Below are positions 16,419-25,157 of a stretch of 52,328 bases of DNA, one piece after another. The first letter of the stretch is position 1, and each line of letters starts with the position of its first letter. The notes under the pieces were generated by a model. The model ran no database searches and was not told the origin of the DNA. It was given only the letters and a program-made list of their open reading frames with translations. This stretch comes from Streptococcus suis (lineage in GTDB: Bacteria; Bacillota; Bacilli; Lactobacillales; Streptococcaceae). The stretch spans positions 1 through 52,328 of the forward strand of contig NZ_POJH01000009.1 in the NCBI RefSeq assembly GCF_002960625.1. Direction: 5' to 3'. The position numbers and the translations under genes are program-made.

Positions 16419-16901
16419 TTATTCTTCATAAAAATCAACGCTGTAATCCAGCAAAGTATCTCCATCGTAGCGGAAGCAGGCAGAGAAGAAAGGACGGTTT
16501 TCCAAGAGCCATTCCTGAAAATGCCGATCGCCTTCCCAAGTCGGTTTGGATAGGACTTGGTCATAAGGAACCCATTCCAAATCACCTTCTGTGCAGTCAA
16601 TTAGACTTCCCTCAAAACCAGTTATCTTGAAGACGTAGGTGTACCAGTCTGTGTTTGGAGTAAAGTCTGGGAAGGTGATAACTCCTTTGAGAGCGTGTTT
16701 GGTGACGGTCAGACCCGTTTCCTCAAAGACCTCGCGAATGGCACAGGCTTGAGGCGTTTCACCAGCTTCCAGCTTGCCACCGACCCCAATCCATTTTCCT
16801 TGGTGGACATCATTTTCCTTCTTGTTTCGATGGAGAAGGAGGAATTCCTTACCATTATCAATATAGCAAATGGTAGCCAGTTGGACAGGTTTTTTAGTCA
16901 T
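16419..16901 (-). CDS. Nudix hydrolase (MutT/8-oxo-dGTPase type)
   Basis: This 160-aa enzyme contains a complete Nudix box at about residues 42-64 (GKLEAGE, seven residues, REVFEETGL). It provides the Mg-binding glutamates for hydrolysing a nucleoside diphosphate linked to another moiety. N-terminal LLLHRNKKENDVHQGKWIGVGG is typical of the MutT/YtkD-like 8-oxo-dGTP diphosphatases, so a nucleotide-sanitising role is likely. The exact substrate is not provable. It is monocistronic on the minus strand and divergent from folE. Confidence 0.92.
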   Translation of the reverse strand: MTKKPVQLATICYIDNGKEFLLLHRNKKENDVHQGKWIGVGGKLEAGETPQACAIREVFEETGLTVTKHALKGVITFPDFTPNTDWYTYVFKITGFEGSLIDCTEGDLEWVPYDQVLSKPTWEGDRHFQEWLLENRPFFSACFRYDGDTLLDYSVDFYEE

Positions 16902-17009
16902 AATAGCTCCTTGAATGTGATTTCTTTCATTATACCATAAAGCTCCTTGCTGTGAAGATGTTAGCCTATTATCTGGAAGGGGACAGTTTTTGTATGAGAA
17001 TACTGAAAG

Positions 17010-17041
17010 CCCTTTTCTGAAAAGGGAATTTAGGGTATAAT
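17010..17041 (+). promoter_or_regulatory. Promoter region of the folate operon with a small palindrome
   Basis: TATAAT at 17036-17041 is about 28 bases before the folE ATG at 17070. The palindrome CCCTTTTCTGAAAAGGG (17010-17026) covers the expected -35 position and could be an operator. The protein that would bind it is unknown. Confidence 0.5.
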
Positions 17042-17069
17042 AAGAACATCAAACTATTTAAGGTGTATT

Positions 17070-17633
17070 ATGTCAAAACAAGAACAAATTGAACAAACTA
17101 TCTATCAGTTGTTGGAATTATTGGGCGAAGATCCTAATCGGGAGGGCTTGCTGGATACGCCAAAACGTGTAGCCAAGATGTATTTGGAGATGTTTAACGG
17201 TTTAAATGAAGATCCCAAAGACCAGTTCACTGCTGTTTTTTCAGAGGGACATGAGGAAGTGGTTTTGGTCAAGGATATTCCCTTCCACTCCATGTGTGAA
17301 CACCATTTGGTGCCCTTCTACGGAATTGCCCACGTGGCCTATATTCCAAGTAAGGGCAGGGTGACAGGGCTGAGCAAGTTGGCGCGTGCAGTTGAGGTTG
17401 CCAGTCGCCGTCCCCAGTTACAAGAACGCTTGACCCATCAGGTTGCCCACGCCCTTCAAGATGCGCTTGAGCCAGAAGGTGTCTTTGTCATGGTAGAAGC
17501 AGAGCACATGTGTATGAGTATGCGTGGCATTCGCAAGCCAGGTAGCAAGACAGTCACGACCGTTGCCCTTGGAAAATACAAGGAAGATGCTATTTTGCGT
17601 CGAGAACTCTTATCCATGATCCACAATAAGTAG
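17070..17633 (+). CDS. folE: GTP cyclohydrolase I
   Basis: This 187-aa homodecameric enzyme converts GTP to 7,8-dihydroneopterin triphosphate, opening folate synthesis. Zinc ligands Cys76 and His79 (MCEHHLVPF) and a Cys near 148 (HMCMSMRG) are kept. The conserved RPQLQERLT segment is also present. It is the first gene of folE-folP-folB-folK, a compact streptococcal folate operon. folC and the neopterin triphosphate phosphatase are not in this stretch. Confidence 0.97.
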   Translation: MSKQEQIEQTIYQLLELLGEDPNREGLLDTPKRVAKMYLEMFNGLNEDPKDQFTAVFSEGHEEVVLVKDIPFHSMCEHHLVPFYGIAHVAYIPSKGRVTGLSKLARAVEVASRRPQLQERLTHQVAHALQDALEPEGVFVMVEAEHMCMSMRGIRKPGSKTVTTVALGKYKEDAILRRELLSMIHNK

Positions 17634-17641
17634 GAGGTTCT

Positions 17642-18454
17642 ATGTCTGTTCAAGATTTAGCAAATCAAGTGACTATTATGGGAATTCTCAATGTGACCCC
17701 AGATTCCTTTTCTGACGGTGGTCACTATAATGAAGTAGAGGCAGCTCTGGTTCAAGTCGAAAAACTATTGGCAGACGGCGCGACCGTCATCGATGTCGGC
17801 GGCGAATCCACTCGTCCTGGTGCAACTTTTGTGTCTGAAGAAGATGAGATTGCACGAGTGGTTCCGATTATCCGTGCAATAAAAGAACATTACGATTGTT
17901 TGGTCAGCATTGACACCTATAAAACGAGCACGGCCCGTGCAGCCTTAGAAGCGGGTGCGGATATCTTGAATGATGTATGGGCAGGCCTTTATGATGGAAA
18001 TATGTTGGCTTTAGCCGCAGAGTATAAAGTACCAATCATTCTCATGCACAATCAAAAAGAAGAAGTCTATGACGATATTGTAGGAGAAGTAAAAAACTTT
18101 CTGGTGGAGCGTGTGCAAGCAGCCTTAGAGGCTGGAGTTGCAGCAGATAACATTTGGCTGGATCCAGGATTTGGTTTTTCAAAAAATGTTCAACATAATT
18201 TGGACCTCCTTCAAGGTCTGGAACAGATTACTGCTCTTGGTTATCCCGTTCTATTTGGAATATCTCGTAAGCGCGTGGTGAATTATTTGCTTGGAGGTAA
18301 TAGCCTTCCGACTGACCGCGATCAAGCAACGGCAGCCTTGTCTGCCTGGGCAGTTCAAAAAGGTTGCAAAATGGTCCGTGTTCACAATGTCGCTGCCAAC
18401 CGTGACATTGTTAAGGTCTGGGATCAACTGACCAAGGGAGGAAAACATGGATAA
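17642..18454 (+). CDS. folP: Dihydropteroate synthase
   Basis: This 270-aa TIM-barrel enzyme joins p-aminobenzoate to 6-hydroxymethyl-7,8-dihydropterin diphosphate and is the target of sulfonamides. The pterin/phosphate loops NVTPDSFSDGG (residues 17-27) and DVGGESTRPG (near 52-61) and the later SRK motif (GISRKRVV) are intact. I see no obvious insertion in the sulfonamide-contact loops, but resistance cannot be judged by eye. GGAGG before ATG 17642 is clear. It overlaps folB by 8 bases. Confidence 0.97.
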   Translation: MSVQDLANQVTIMGILNVTPDSFSDGGHYNEVEAALVQVEKLLADGATVIDVGGESTRPGATFVSEEDEIARVVPIIRAIKEHYDCLVSIDTYKTSTARAALEAGADILNDVWAGLYDGNMLALAAEYKVPIILMHNQKEEVYDDIVGEVKNFLVERVQAALEAGVAADNIWLDPGFGFSKNVQHNLDLLQGLEQITALGYPVLFGISRKRVVNYLLGGNSLPTDRDQATAALSAWAVQKGCKMVRVHNVAANRDIVKVWDQLTKGGKHG

Positions 18455-18809
18455 GATTTCTCTCAATAAATGCCGTTTCTACGGTTACCATGGAGCTTTC
18501 AAAGAAGAACAGGTTCTTGGTCAAATTTTCACAGTTGACTGTGATTTGTTTGTTGACCTGACAGCAGCTTCTCAAACTGACAATTTAGAAGACACAGTTC
18601 ACTATGGTATGGTTTTTGAAACCATCAAGGCAGTTGTGGAAGGCAAGCCCTATCGCCTGATTGAAAAGGTAGCAGGTGTCATCTGTCAGGAGATTTTTGA
18701 GCAATTTCCAAAGGTGGAGAAGGTTCGATTGGCCATTTACAAGGAAAATCCGCCCATTGCTGGACACTATGATTCTGTCGGAATTGAATTGGAGCGTGAA
18801 CGACCATGA
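18447..18809 (+). CDS. folB: Dihydroneopterin aldolase
   Basis: This 120-aa enzyme cleaves 7,8-dihydroneopterin to hydroxymethyl-dihydropterin and glycolaldehyde. Family features are the start KCRFYGYHGAFKEEQVLGQ, with a substrate-binding Glu near residue 18 and Tyr near 51 (HYGMVF), and the catalytic lysine in IYKENPPI near residue 98. It overlaps folP upstream by 8 bases and folK downstream by 4 (ATGA), so the three are translationally coupled. Confidence 0.95.
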   Translation: MDKISLNKCRFYGYHGAFKEEQVLGQIFTVDCDLFVDLTAASQTDNLEDTVHYGMVFETIKAVVEGKPYRLIEKVAGVICQEIFEQFPKVEKVRLAIYKENPPIAGHYDSVGIELERERP

Positions 18810-19306
18810 AGCATCTAGCCTATCTCAGTATCGGTGGGAACATGGGCGACCGGCAAGTCTACTTACAGGCTGCCTTAAAAAAACTAGACAAACACCCAGA
18901 CTGTCGACTTGGCTCGGTTTCCCATATCTATGAAACACCAGCTTGGGGCAAGACGGATCAGGCTGATTTCCTCAACCTTGCCTGTCAGGTTGAAACAGAT
19001 TTGTCTGCCCAGGAATTTTTAACTTTCTGCCAAGAGATTGAGCAGGACCTTGACCGCGTACGGATTGAAAAATGGGGCCAACGCACCATTGATTTGGACA
19101 TTATTTTTTGGGATGATCAAGTGATTAGGGAAGAGAACTTGCAGGTTCCCCATCCATATGCCCATGAGCGGGCATTTGTGCTTTTACCGCTGACTGATAT
19201 TGCGGCCGATTACTATCATCCTGTCTTGCAAAAGACAGTTGCAGAATTATTGCTCCCCTTGAAAGATGTAAAAGATATTAAGAAATTGAAGATAAAAATG
19301 CAATAG
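18806..19306 (+). CDS. folK: 6-hydroxymethyl-7,8-dihydropterin pyrophosphokinase
   Basis: This 166-aa enzyme transfers pyrophosphate from ATP to hydroxymethyl-dihydropterin, giving the FolP substrate. It shows SIGGNMGDR near residue 8-16, ETPAWGKTDQADFLN near 44-58 and the metal/ATP motif QRTIDLDIIFWD near 92-103. It ends the folate cluster. The permease at 19330 follows after 23 bases without a terminator and is probably co-transcribed. Confidence 0.96.
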   Translation: MKHLAYLSIGGNMGDRQVYLQAALKKLDKHPDCRLGSVSHIYETPAWGKTDQADFLNLACQVETDLSAQEFLTFCQEIEQDLDRVRIEKWGQRTIDLDIIFWDDQVIREENLQVPHPYAHERAFVLLPLTDIAADYYHPVLQKTVAELLLPLKDVKDIKKLKIKMQ

Positions 19307-19329
19307 TATAGAAAAATAGTAGGAGAATT

Positions 19330-20640
19330 ATGGAAATTTTAGCGATTTTAGGAGTTTTATTGGCTGTTGTAGCCATTATTTATTTAACGTCAAAGAATTT
19401 ACATGTCATTGTGGCAGCGCCAGTAGCTAGTTTGATTATTTTGCTGACCAACCAGATGAATGTGTTAGAGGTCATGTTGGGACAGGAGAAGTCCTACATG
19501 ACAGGTTTGGCAGGTTTTTTAATCAATAACTTTGCAATTTTTATGCTAGGCTCTATCTTGGCCCGTTATATGGAGGCAAGTGGGGCTACCTTGACCATTG
19601 CTAATAGCATTTTAAAATTAGTGGGGAAAGATAGTCCTTATAAGGTCTTGCTAGCTTTGGCCCTCATTACAAGTATTTTGACCTATGGAGGTGTGAGTAT
19701 TTTTGTTGTTATTTTTACTCTCTTGCCTCTGTCACGTCCTCTTTTCAAAGAGTTAAATATCAACTGGGCTCTATTCCCCCTACCAGTCTTTATGGGTGCT
19801 AGCACCTATACCATGACCACCTTACCGGGTACACCGTCCATTCAGAACGTTATTCCGACCAAGGTTTTGGGAACAAGTTTGACAGCGGCTCCGCTTATCA
19901 GTTTGGCTGCTAGTGCAGTTCTCTTGCTCTTTGGCTTGTTTTACATGGGCTACTGTCTCAAGAAGAGCTTGGCAAATGGGGAAACCTACACCGAGGACGA
20001 TGACGATACTGTTGTTGACTTGGCTGAAAAAAGACCGAATTTACTCTTTTCTATCTTGCCCTTGCTTAGCTTGATTGGGACTATCTTCCTCTTGAACAAG
20101 ACGCCTAATGTCTTGGCTATTGGCTTGTTGGTATCTATTATTTTGTCAGCCATCTTGTTCTATCCTTACCTGCCTAATCAGAAGGAACTTTTGAATTCAG
20201 GTGCGATAGCTTCTATTGTTCCTGCCTTTGCTACATCTAGTACGGTGGCATTTGGTACTGTCTTGACCTTGTCAGCTGGTTTCGCAGTTATTCAGGAGTG
20301 GATCCAACAAATTCCAGGTTCGCCTTTGATTAGCTTGTCTGTGTCAACTGCCCTGCTCAGTGGTATTATTGGTTCATCCTCTGGTGCGGTTGGTATCGCT
20401 TCAAGTAATTTCTTGCCTGCCTATTTGGAAATGGGGATTGACCCGGAAATCCTTCACCGTGTGGTCGTAGTGGCTTCGGCTATCCTGACAGTGGTACCAC
20501 AATCGGGTGTCATGATTACCTTCCACAATCTGTCAAAAATCAGCATGAAGCGTGGTCTCAAGTATTCATTTGTACTGGTAACTGTTGGACATATCTTGGC
20601 TCTCATGGTTATCTTGGCTTTGGTAGGCTTACTTTATTAG
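19330..20640 (+). CDS. GntP-family / citrate-type permease
   Basis: The 436-aa protein is almost wholly membrane-embedded, with about eleven to twelve hydrophobic segments and a short acidic cytoplasmic loop (TEDDDDTVVDLAEK) near residue 220. The first third (PVASLIILLTNQ, GFLINNFAIFMLGSILARYME) and the TTLPGTPSIQNVIPTKVLGT segment place it among GntP/CitMHS-like ion transporters of organic acids. The substrate is unknown. It lies directly after folK on the same strand with only 23 bases between and is followed by the structured repeat at 20654. Confidence 0.82.
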   Translation: MEILAILGVLLAVVAIIYLTSKNLHVIVAAPVASLIILLTNQMNVLEVMLGQEKSYMTGLAGFLINNFAIFMLGSILARYMEASGATLTIANSILKLVGKDSPYKVLLALALITSILTYGGVSIFVVIFTLLPLSRPLFKELNINWALFPLPVFMGASTYTMTTLPGTPSIQNVIPTKVLGTSLTAAPLISLAASAVLLLFGLFYMGYCLKKSLANGETYTEDDDDTVVDLAEKRPNLLFSILPLLSLIGTIFLLNKTPNVLAIGLLVSIILSAILFYPYLPNQKELLNSGAIASIVPAFATSSTVAFGTVLTLSAGFAVIQEWIQQIPGSPLISLSVSTALLSGIIGSSSGAVGIASSNFLPAYLEMGIDPEILHRVVVVASAILTVVPQSGVMITFHNLSKISMKRGLKYSFVLVTVGHILALMVILALVGLLY

Positions 20641-20653
20641 AAGAATTGAAATG

Positions 20654-20819
20654 GAGGCTGGGCAAAAAGTCCAGCCTCGCTTCTCATAGTTTGTGTCAAC
20701 ATCTCAGCGCAGTGGTTGATTGGCAGATTTGTTCGTGTTTCACACTCCAAATCCGACCTAATCAACTGTGCGGGGGTGGGAAGACGAACTCTTTTTAGAC
20801 CAGTCGAGTTCTTTCCCAC
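20654..20819. repeat. Structured intergenic repeat with three consecutive hairpins
   Basis: Three palindromes follow one another. GAGGCTGG/CCAGCCTC (20654-20661, 20671-20678) comes first. A long imperfect hairpin spans 20707-20772. The third pairs GTGGGAA...GAACTC with GAGTTC...TTCCCAC (20776-20819). There is no reading frame of note. The first hairpin may end the permease transcript although its T run is missing. The compact, highly self-complementary build is like dispersed intergenic repeats of streptococci. I believe similar sequences are frequent in S. suis genomes, but could not check. Confidence 0.6.
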
Positions 20820-20841
20820 TCCCTATTCTTTTAGAATAAAC

Positions 20842-20904
20842 TTAACCAATTTATAATTAACCAGTTGACTATCTACATTAAAAATTATATACTTTACTGG
20901 TAAA
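20842..20904 (+). promoter_or_regulatory. Promoter of the histidine-triad gene with three AdcR-like zinc operators
   Basis: A -35 TTGACT (20865-20870) and a -10 TATACT (20888-20893) are 17 bases apart. The streptococcal zinc repressor AdcR binds TTAACYRGTTAA. Here TTAACCAGTTGA (20857-20868) matches 11 of 12 positions and overlaps the -35. TTAACCAATTTA (20842-20853) and TTTACTGGTAAA (20893-20904) match 10 of 12 each. Family knowledge (AdcR control of pht genes) and position agree, so zinc repression is likely. Confidence 0.78.
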
Positions 20905-20928
20905 ATACTTATTTTTATCAAGGAGAGT

Positions 20929-23900
20929 ATGGTGAAGAAGAAACGAAATCTTGCCTTGACGGGCATAAGCTTATTGTGTGGTTTGACCTTGTTGGCCTGT
21001 CAGCAGAAACAAGCTACACAGGTGCTTGACGAAAAAGTAAAACAGGAACAGGTTCAGAAAGAGGAGACAGTCTATGTTGTTGCGGAGTTGACAGAGGATG
21101 GTTATGTCCTTGTCCACGGCGATCATCAACATGTGGAAAAAGGCTCTGTACCCTACGATGCCAAGTTCCTAAAGGAAACCTTGTTAGAGGATAAGAACTA
21201 TCGATTTAATGAAAAAGATGTCTTGTATAAGGTACGGACAGGCTATATCATTCAAGTCAATGGCAAGGTTTATTATTATCCTAAGAAGACTGGGGATGGA
21301 ATTGTTACTTTAGAGGAAGCGCGGAAACTAACAGCAAACAATCCTGAACATGACCACCATGACCACGATCACAACCATGACCATACCTATGAAGAGCAAA
21401 AGCAGTCATCGACCAATCAGGCAGGTGTAGCTGGAATTGATAGACCAACCAGCGATGGCTTCTTATTGAGCGATGCCAAGCAAATTTCTAGCAAGACGGA
21501 TACGGGCATTATCGTAGAACACAATGGCCACAGCCACTTTATCTTTTATGGTGATTTGAAAGGTAGTAAGTGGGAATACCTTATCCCAGCAGGAGCTGAC
21601 GTGACCAAAAAACAGGAAAGGAACACGGCTGGTCAAGTATCTAGTCAGACCGGTCAGGACCATTATCAATTCAATCCTGCTGATATTGTGGCAGAAGATA
21701 CCAATGGGTATACGGTTCGCCACGGGGATCATTACCATTATATTTTAAAACAAGCTGTCGGCGGAAGTCTGGGAACCCCTGGCCATGCAGCTGCTAGTCA
21801 ATTTGCTAGTGGGGCAGTGGCACCATCGGTTATGGAAAATCAGTTGGTGACTTTACCTGTTTCTCCAATAACGCCTTCACCAGTTCCAGCAGCTACTGTA
21901 AGTGATAGCCAATCAGCTTCAGTCGCTCCTACTCAAGGAGTTGCGGGCATTGACTATCCGACTAGCGATGGTTTCCTCTTTGATGGAAGTGGGCTTATCG
22001 GTCAGAATGCGGTTGGTTTGCTTATTCAACACCAGGGACATATCCATGTCTTGCGTAGGGAGCAGGTGGCAACTTCTAAGTGGGCTTATTTGTTAGAAAA
22101 TCAAGCCAGTCAAGTAAGTCCAATCCGCCCCCTGCCAGATGTGGTGGCAACAGTAGTTGCAAAACCAGTGGAAAAAACGGAAGTAGTAGCCGTTCCAAGT
22201 ACCTCCAGCCAATCACAAGCAGCAAGTCCAGCACCTGTTGCTCCGACAGCGGAGGTTGTGGCGGATGAGGTCACAGCCAAACGGAACTACCTGGCCCAAG
22301 CCCTCGGTTTGCCAGTCAATTCTATCACCCTTTTGGATACGCCTCAAGGTCAGGCCTTCATGTATCCCCATGGTGACCATGACCATTTGGTACTCTTAAA
22401 GAATATTGACCTGACCAAACCTTTTGAAAGTGAAGAAGAGGAGCATTCTCCAAGCTCGCCATCAGCTAGCGAAACGACTTCGTCTAGCTCAGAACAGCCA
22501 ACAAGCTCCAGCTCTACAAGTTCAACTACTGGTAGCCAAGAAACAAGTGAGCCAGAAGCATCAACCACAACCAGCCCATCCTTGTCAGAGGTGGCTGAAG
22601 CGCCTAATTCAGCAGCTGTTGCTCCGACAGCGGAGGTTGTGGTGGACGAGGTTGCGGACAAGCGAAACTATCTAGCCCAAGCCCTCGGTTTGTCGGTCGG
22701 CTCCATTACCCTTTTGGATACTCCCCAAGGTCAGGCCTTCATGTATCCCCATGGTGACCATGATCATCTGGTGCTCTTGAAGAATATTGACCTAACCAAA
22801 CCTTTTGAAAGTGAAGAGGACTTGGCACGAAAAATTGATTACATTTCCAAGGTCTATGGTGTACCAAAAGAAGCTATTCGGGTTTCTGATACCACCTTTA
22901 GTTTCAACGACCCAAGCCATGCCTATGACCCCACCCATGTCCATCCTTATGTGATTTTACGGTCCATGTTGATCCTCCCTGAAGTGACTGGTGATCCGGA
23001 AACGGACTTTGAAGCGGAGCTTTTGGCGGTAGCCAAGCGGACAGGTATCGCACCGTCTAAACTCATCATTCGTGACAAGAAATTCATCCTGCCACATGGG
23101 AGCCATGACCATGTCTTGCATATTCAGGCTGTGGAGGGCATTGAGCCATATCTTGCCAATAAATTGCCAGCTATTTCAGGTAGCTATCAGGAGGGGGAAT
23201 TTGACCGAGCAAGTGTGGATAGTCAGCTTGAAAGTTTGCGTCAAGTGGCAGCTGAAAAGTATGGGACAAGTAGCAAGGAATACCGTCGTATCGAGCGAGC
23301 TTTGGACGACTTTGCTAGCAATCTGGATGACCTGGTAACCAATTCGACCAAGGGCTATCTAGCTATGTTGGAGCAATTTGAAAAGGTTCATATCTTAAAA
23401 GAAACTACTAGCAATACAGAGGAACAAGTGGATCCACTCTATCAATCTGTACTTGAACAAATTCGTTTGCTTGATACTAGCAACCTACCTGTCAATAAGG
23501 ATGATTTGACCAATCAGCTCAACCAAGCCAGTCAAGCTAAGGACAGACAGGCCTTGCTTAACCTGGAACACCTCTTACAAGAATTGAAACATTTCCAAGA
23601 TCGTCCAGATATTACAGCCATGGAGTATATGGATTACTTGCTCAGTCAGTTGGATCAGCCTTATCTACCAGCTGATTTGCAAGAAAGATTGGCGAGCACA
23701 CTGGATCGCTTGTTCCAAGCGACCTTGGGTGGCAATGGTTCCATCAAGCCACTGGACTTGTCCAAGGAACTGGTTGACTTGAAAGTTGCACTCCATCTGG
23801 CCAAGGCAGCCAATCAAACCTACCCTATCCAAACCAGTCCTGCTTCTGAAAAATTACAGGAAAACAGGGCATTCATGGAGGCATTTGTGGGAGATATCCG

Positions 23901-25050
23901 TGAGATGTTTACTAGACAGATGACCTTCCCTGAAATTGTGGAGAAAACAGAGAATGAAACTCCGGTAACCTCTCCTAGTCAGGTGACGGATAATCAGACT
24001 TATCAAGAGCTACTGACTTTGCTTAGACAAACAAATCTAACTGGCACCCAGACCTCACAAACCGCCTGGGTTGAGCGGATTAACCAGGCAAGTTTGAAGG
24101 GGGATGAGCGTGAGTTAGCAAGTATTTCCCATAGTTTGAAGGAAATTCAGCACTTCCAAGACCGAGCAGAAATTCGATTGATGGAATATATGGATTACTT
24201 GCTTACTCATATTGACAGCCCTTATCTTCAAGCACCTACTCGTCAGGAAGCGGCTCGCCTCATCAATCAAATCTATGGGTTGGTTGTGCGAAGGGAATTG
24301 GCAACTAGTCCAATTTCTTTGGCAGAAGACTTAATTGCCAGCAGTATTGCCGTTGCCAATGATGTAAAAGGGCAAATCAATCAGCAGCTTGAAATGTCAG
24401 ATGACTATGGCGTGATGCAGATGAACCGCCTAGAAATGAATATGTTTGTTGAAGGAACTAGGGATTTCTTTGTCAGTCCTTTGAGCCTTCCAGAGAAGGT
24501 TCTAGCAACATCAGAGCCGACAAGTCCAATCCCAGTAAGTGAGGAAAGTGAAGGGCTGGCCAGTCCAACCATTCAGGATAGTCCTGAAAGCTCATTTGGT
24601 CCAATCCATGAACATGAACGTGAAAGTCTATCCAGTTTATCACAACCAGTTGAAGAAAGTTCTTCTTCAGAAATTGAGACAAATTCTGAACAGGCAACCA
24701 GTCCTACAGAAGTTGGCGAGGCAGAAGCTACTGCCCCAATAACTAGCGAAAGTGCAGAAGAGGAGAGTGCTTCAAGTGGCTCAACAAGCCCTGCAGAAGT
24801 GCAGGAAATTCCGTCAGTAAGGGATGAAACAACTAGCGAACCCGCTTCAGAACCGACTGATACAGCAGTAGAAGAGCAAGCTTTACCTAGCGAAAGCACC
24901 GAGGAAGAAGATGTGGACTTATCCGATGAAGACCTAGAATGGCTCTCCGATATTTTTGGTGAATTTACAGGTTCAGGTTTAGAAGAGGAAAATGAAGACA
25001 TCGGCTTGACCTGGAAACCGCTTGGTAGCATTGAAGGATGGTTTGAATAA
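20929..25050 (+). CDS. Streptococcal histidine triad lipoprotein (Pht/HtpS family)
   Basis: The 1373-aa surface lipoprotein starts with a signal peptide ending in lipobox LLAC. Seven HxxHxH triads occur: HGDHQH, HNGHSH, HGDHYH, HQGHIH, two HGDHDH and HGSHDH. There is also a His/Asp-rich run near residue 145. In other streptococci such proteins bind zinc and help hand it to the AdcABC importer, and also touch complement factors. A module of about 67 residues is duplicated (438-504 and 565-631) with a Ser/Thr-rich linker between. The second half has two helical repeats (each with HFQDR and LMEYMDYLL-like segments) and a Ser/Glu-rich acidic tail, with no LPXTG. ATG 20929 and GTG 20932 are both possible starts. 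Confidence 0.95.
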   Translation: MVKKKRNLALTGISLLCGLTLLACQQKQATQVLDEKVKQEQVQKEETVYVVAELTEDGYVLVHGDHQHVEKGSVPYDAKFLKETLLEDKNYRFNEKDVLYKVRTGYIIQVNGKVYYYPKKTGDGIVTLEEARKLTANNPEHDHHDHDHNHDHTYEEQKQSSTNQAGVAGIDRPTSDGFLLSDAKQISSKTDTGIIVEHNGHSHFIFYGDLKGSKWEYLIPAGADVTKKQERNTAGQVSSQTGQDHYQFNPADIVAEDTNGYTVRHGDHYHYILKQAVGGSLGTPGHAAASQFASGAVAPSVMENQLVTLPVSPITPSPVPAATVSDSQSASVAPTQGVAGIDYPTSDGFLFDGSGLIGQNAVGLLIQHQGHIHVLRREQVATSKWAYLLENQASQVSPIRPLPDVVATVVAKPVEKTEVVAVPSTSSQSQAASPAPVAPTAEVVADEVTAKRNYLAQALGLPVNSITLLDTPQGQAFMYPHGDHDHLVLLKNIDLTKPFESEEEEHSPSSPSASETTSSSSEQPTSSSSTSSTTGSQETSEPEASTTTSPSLSEVAEAPNSAAVAPTAEVVVDEVADKRNYLAQALGLSVGSITLLDTPQGQAFMYPHGDHDHLVLLKNIDLTKPFESEEDLARKIDYISKVYGVPKEAIRVSDTTFSFNDPSHAYDPTHVHPYVILRSMLILPEVTGDPETDFEAELLAVAKRTGIAPSKLIIRDKKFILPHGSHDHVLHIQAVEGIEPYLANKLPAISGSYQEGEFDRASVDSQLESLRQVAAEKYGTSSKEYRRIERALDDFASNLDDLVTNSTKGYLAMLEQFEKVHILKETTSNTEEQVDPLYQSVLEQIRLLDTSNLPVNKDDLTNQLNQASQAKDRQALLNLEHLLQELKHFQDRPDITAMEYMDYLLSQLDQPYLPADLQERLASTLDRLFQATLGGNGSIKPLDLSKELVDLKVALHLAKAANQTYPIQTSPASEKLQENRAFMEAFVGDIREMFTRQMTFPEIVEKTENETPVTSPSQVTDNQTYQELLTLLRQTNLTGTQTSQTAWVERINQASLKGDERELASISHSLKEIQHFQDRAEIRLMEYMDYLLTHIDSPYLQAPTRQEAARLINQIYGLVVRRELATSPISLAEDLIASSIAVANDVKGQINQQLEMSDDYGVMQMNRLEMNMFVEGTRDFFVSPLSLPEKVLATSEPTSPIPVSEESEGLASPTIQDSPESSFGPIHEHERESLSSLSQPVEESSSSEIETNSEQATSPTEVGEAEATAPITSESAEEESASSGSTSPAEVQEIPSVRDETTSEPASEPTDTAVEEQALPSESTEEEDVDLSDEDLEWLSDIFGEFTGSGLEEENEDIGLTWKPLGSIEGWFE
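22240..22820 (+). repeat. Duplicated histidine-triad module (two copies, 381-bp offset)
   Basis: Bases 22240-22439 and 22621-22820 are near-identical in long stretches and encode the same about 67-residue module including HGDHDHLVLLKN. The 180-base linker encodes a Ser/Thr/Glu-rich spacer. It reflects an internal duplication within the gene. Confidence 0.85.
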
Positions 25051-25110
25051 TCCCTTCGAACCACGGACAGTTTCAAGTATGGTCCTAATGGATTTATCAG
25101 AATTGCAAAT

Positions 25111-25135
25111 AAAATCCCTGCCAATCGGTAGGGAT
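25111..25135. terminator. Bidirectional terminator between the histidine-triad and MetE-like genes
   Basis: AAAATCCCT pairs with AGGGATTTT, with an inner CC/GG and an AATC loop; A and T runs flank it. It serves the two convergent genes. Confidence 0.8.
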
Positions 25136-25157
25136 TTTATGAGTATTTAGAAGGGCA

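Noticed and set aside
16943..17069. Tetrahydrofolate riboswitch before folE
   Set aside because: The gap is only about 130 bases with a short palindrome; no multi-helix fold or conserved THF aptamer core was seen.
24573..25124. 183-codon open frame on the minus strand inside the histidine-triad gene
   Set aside because: It is the complement of the Ser/Glu-rich tail; its composition is a mirror of that low-complexity sequence and it lacks a ribosome binding site.
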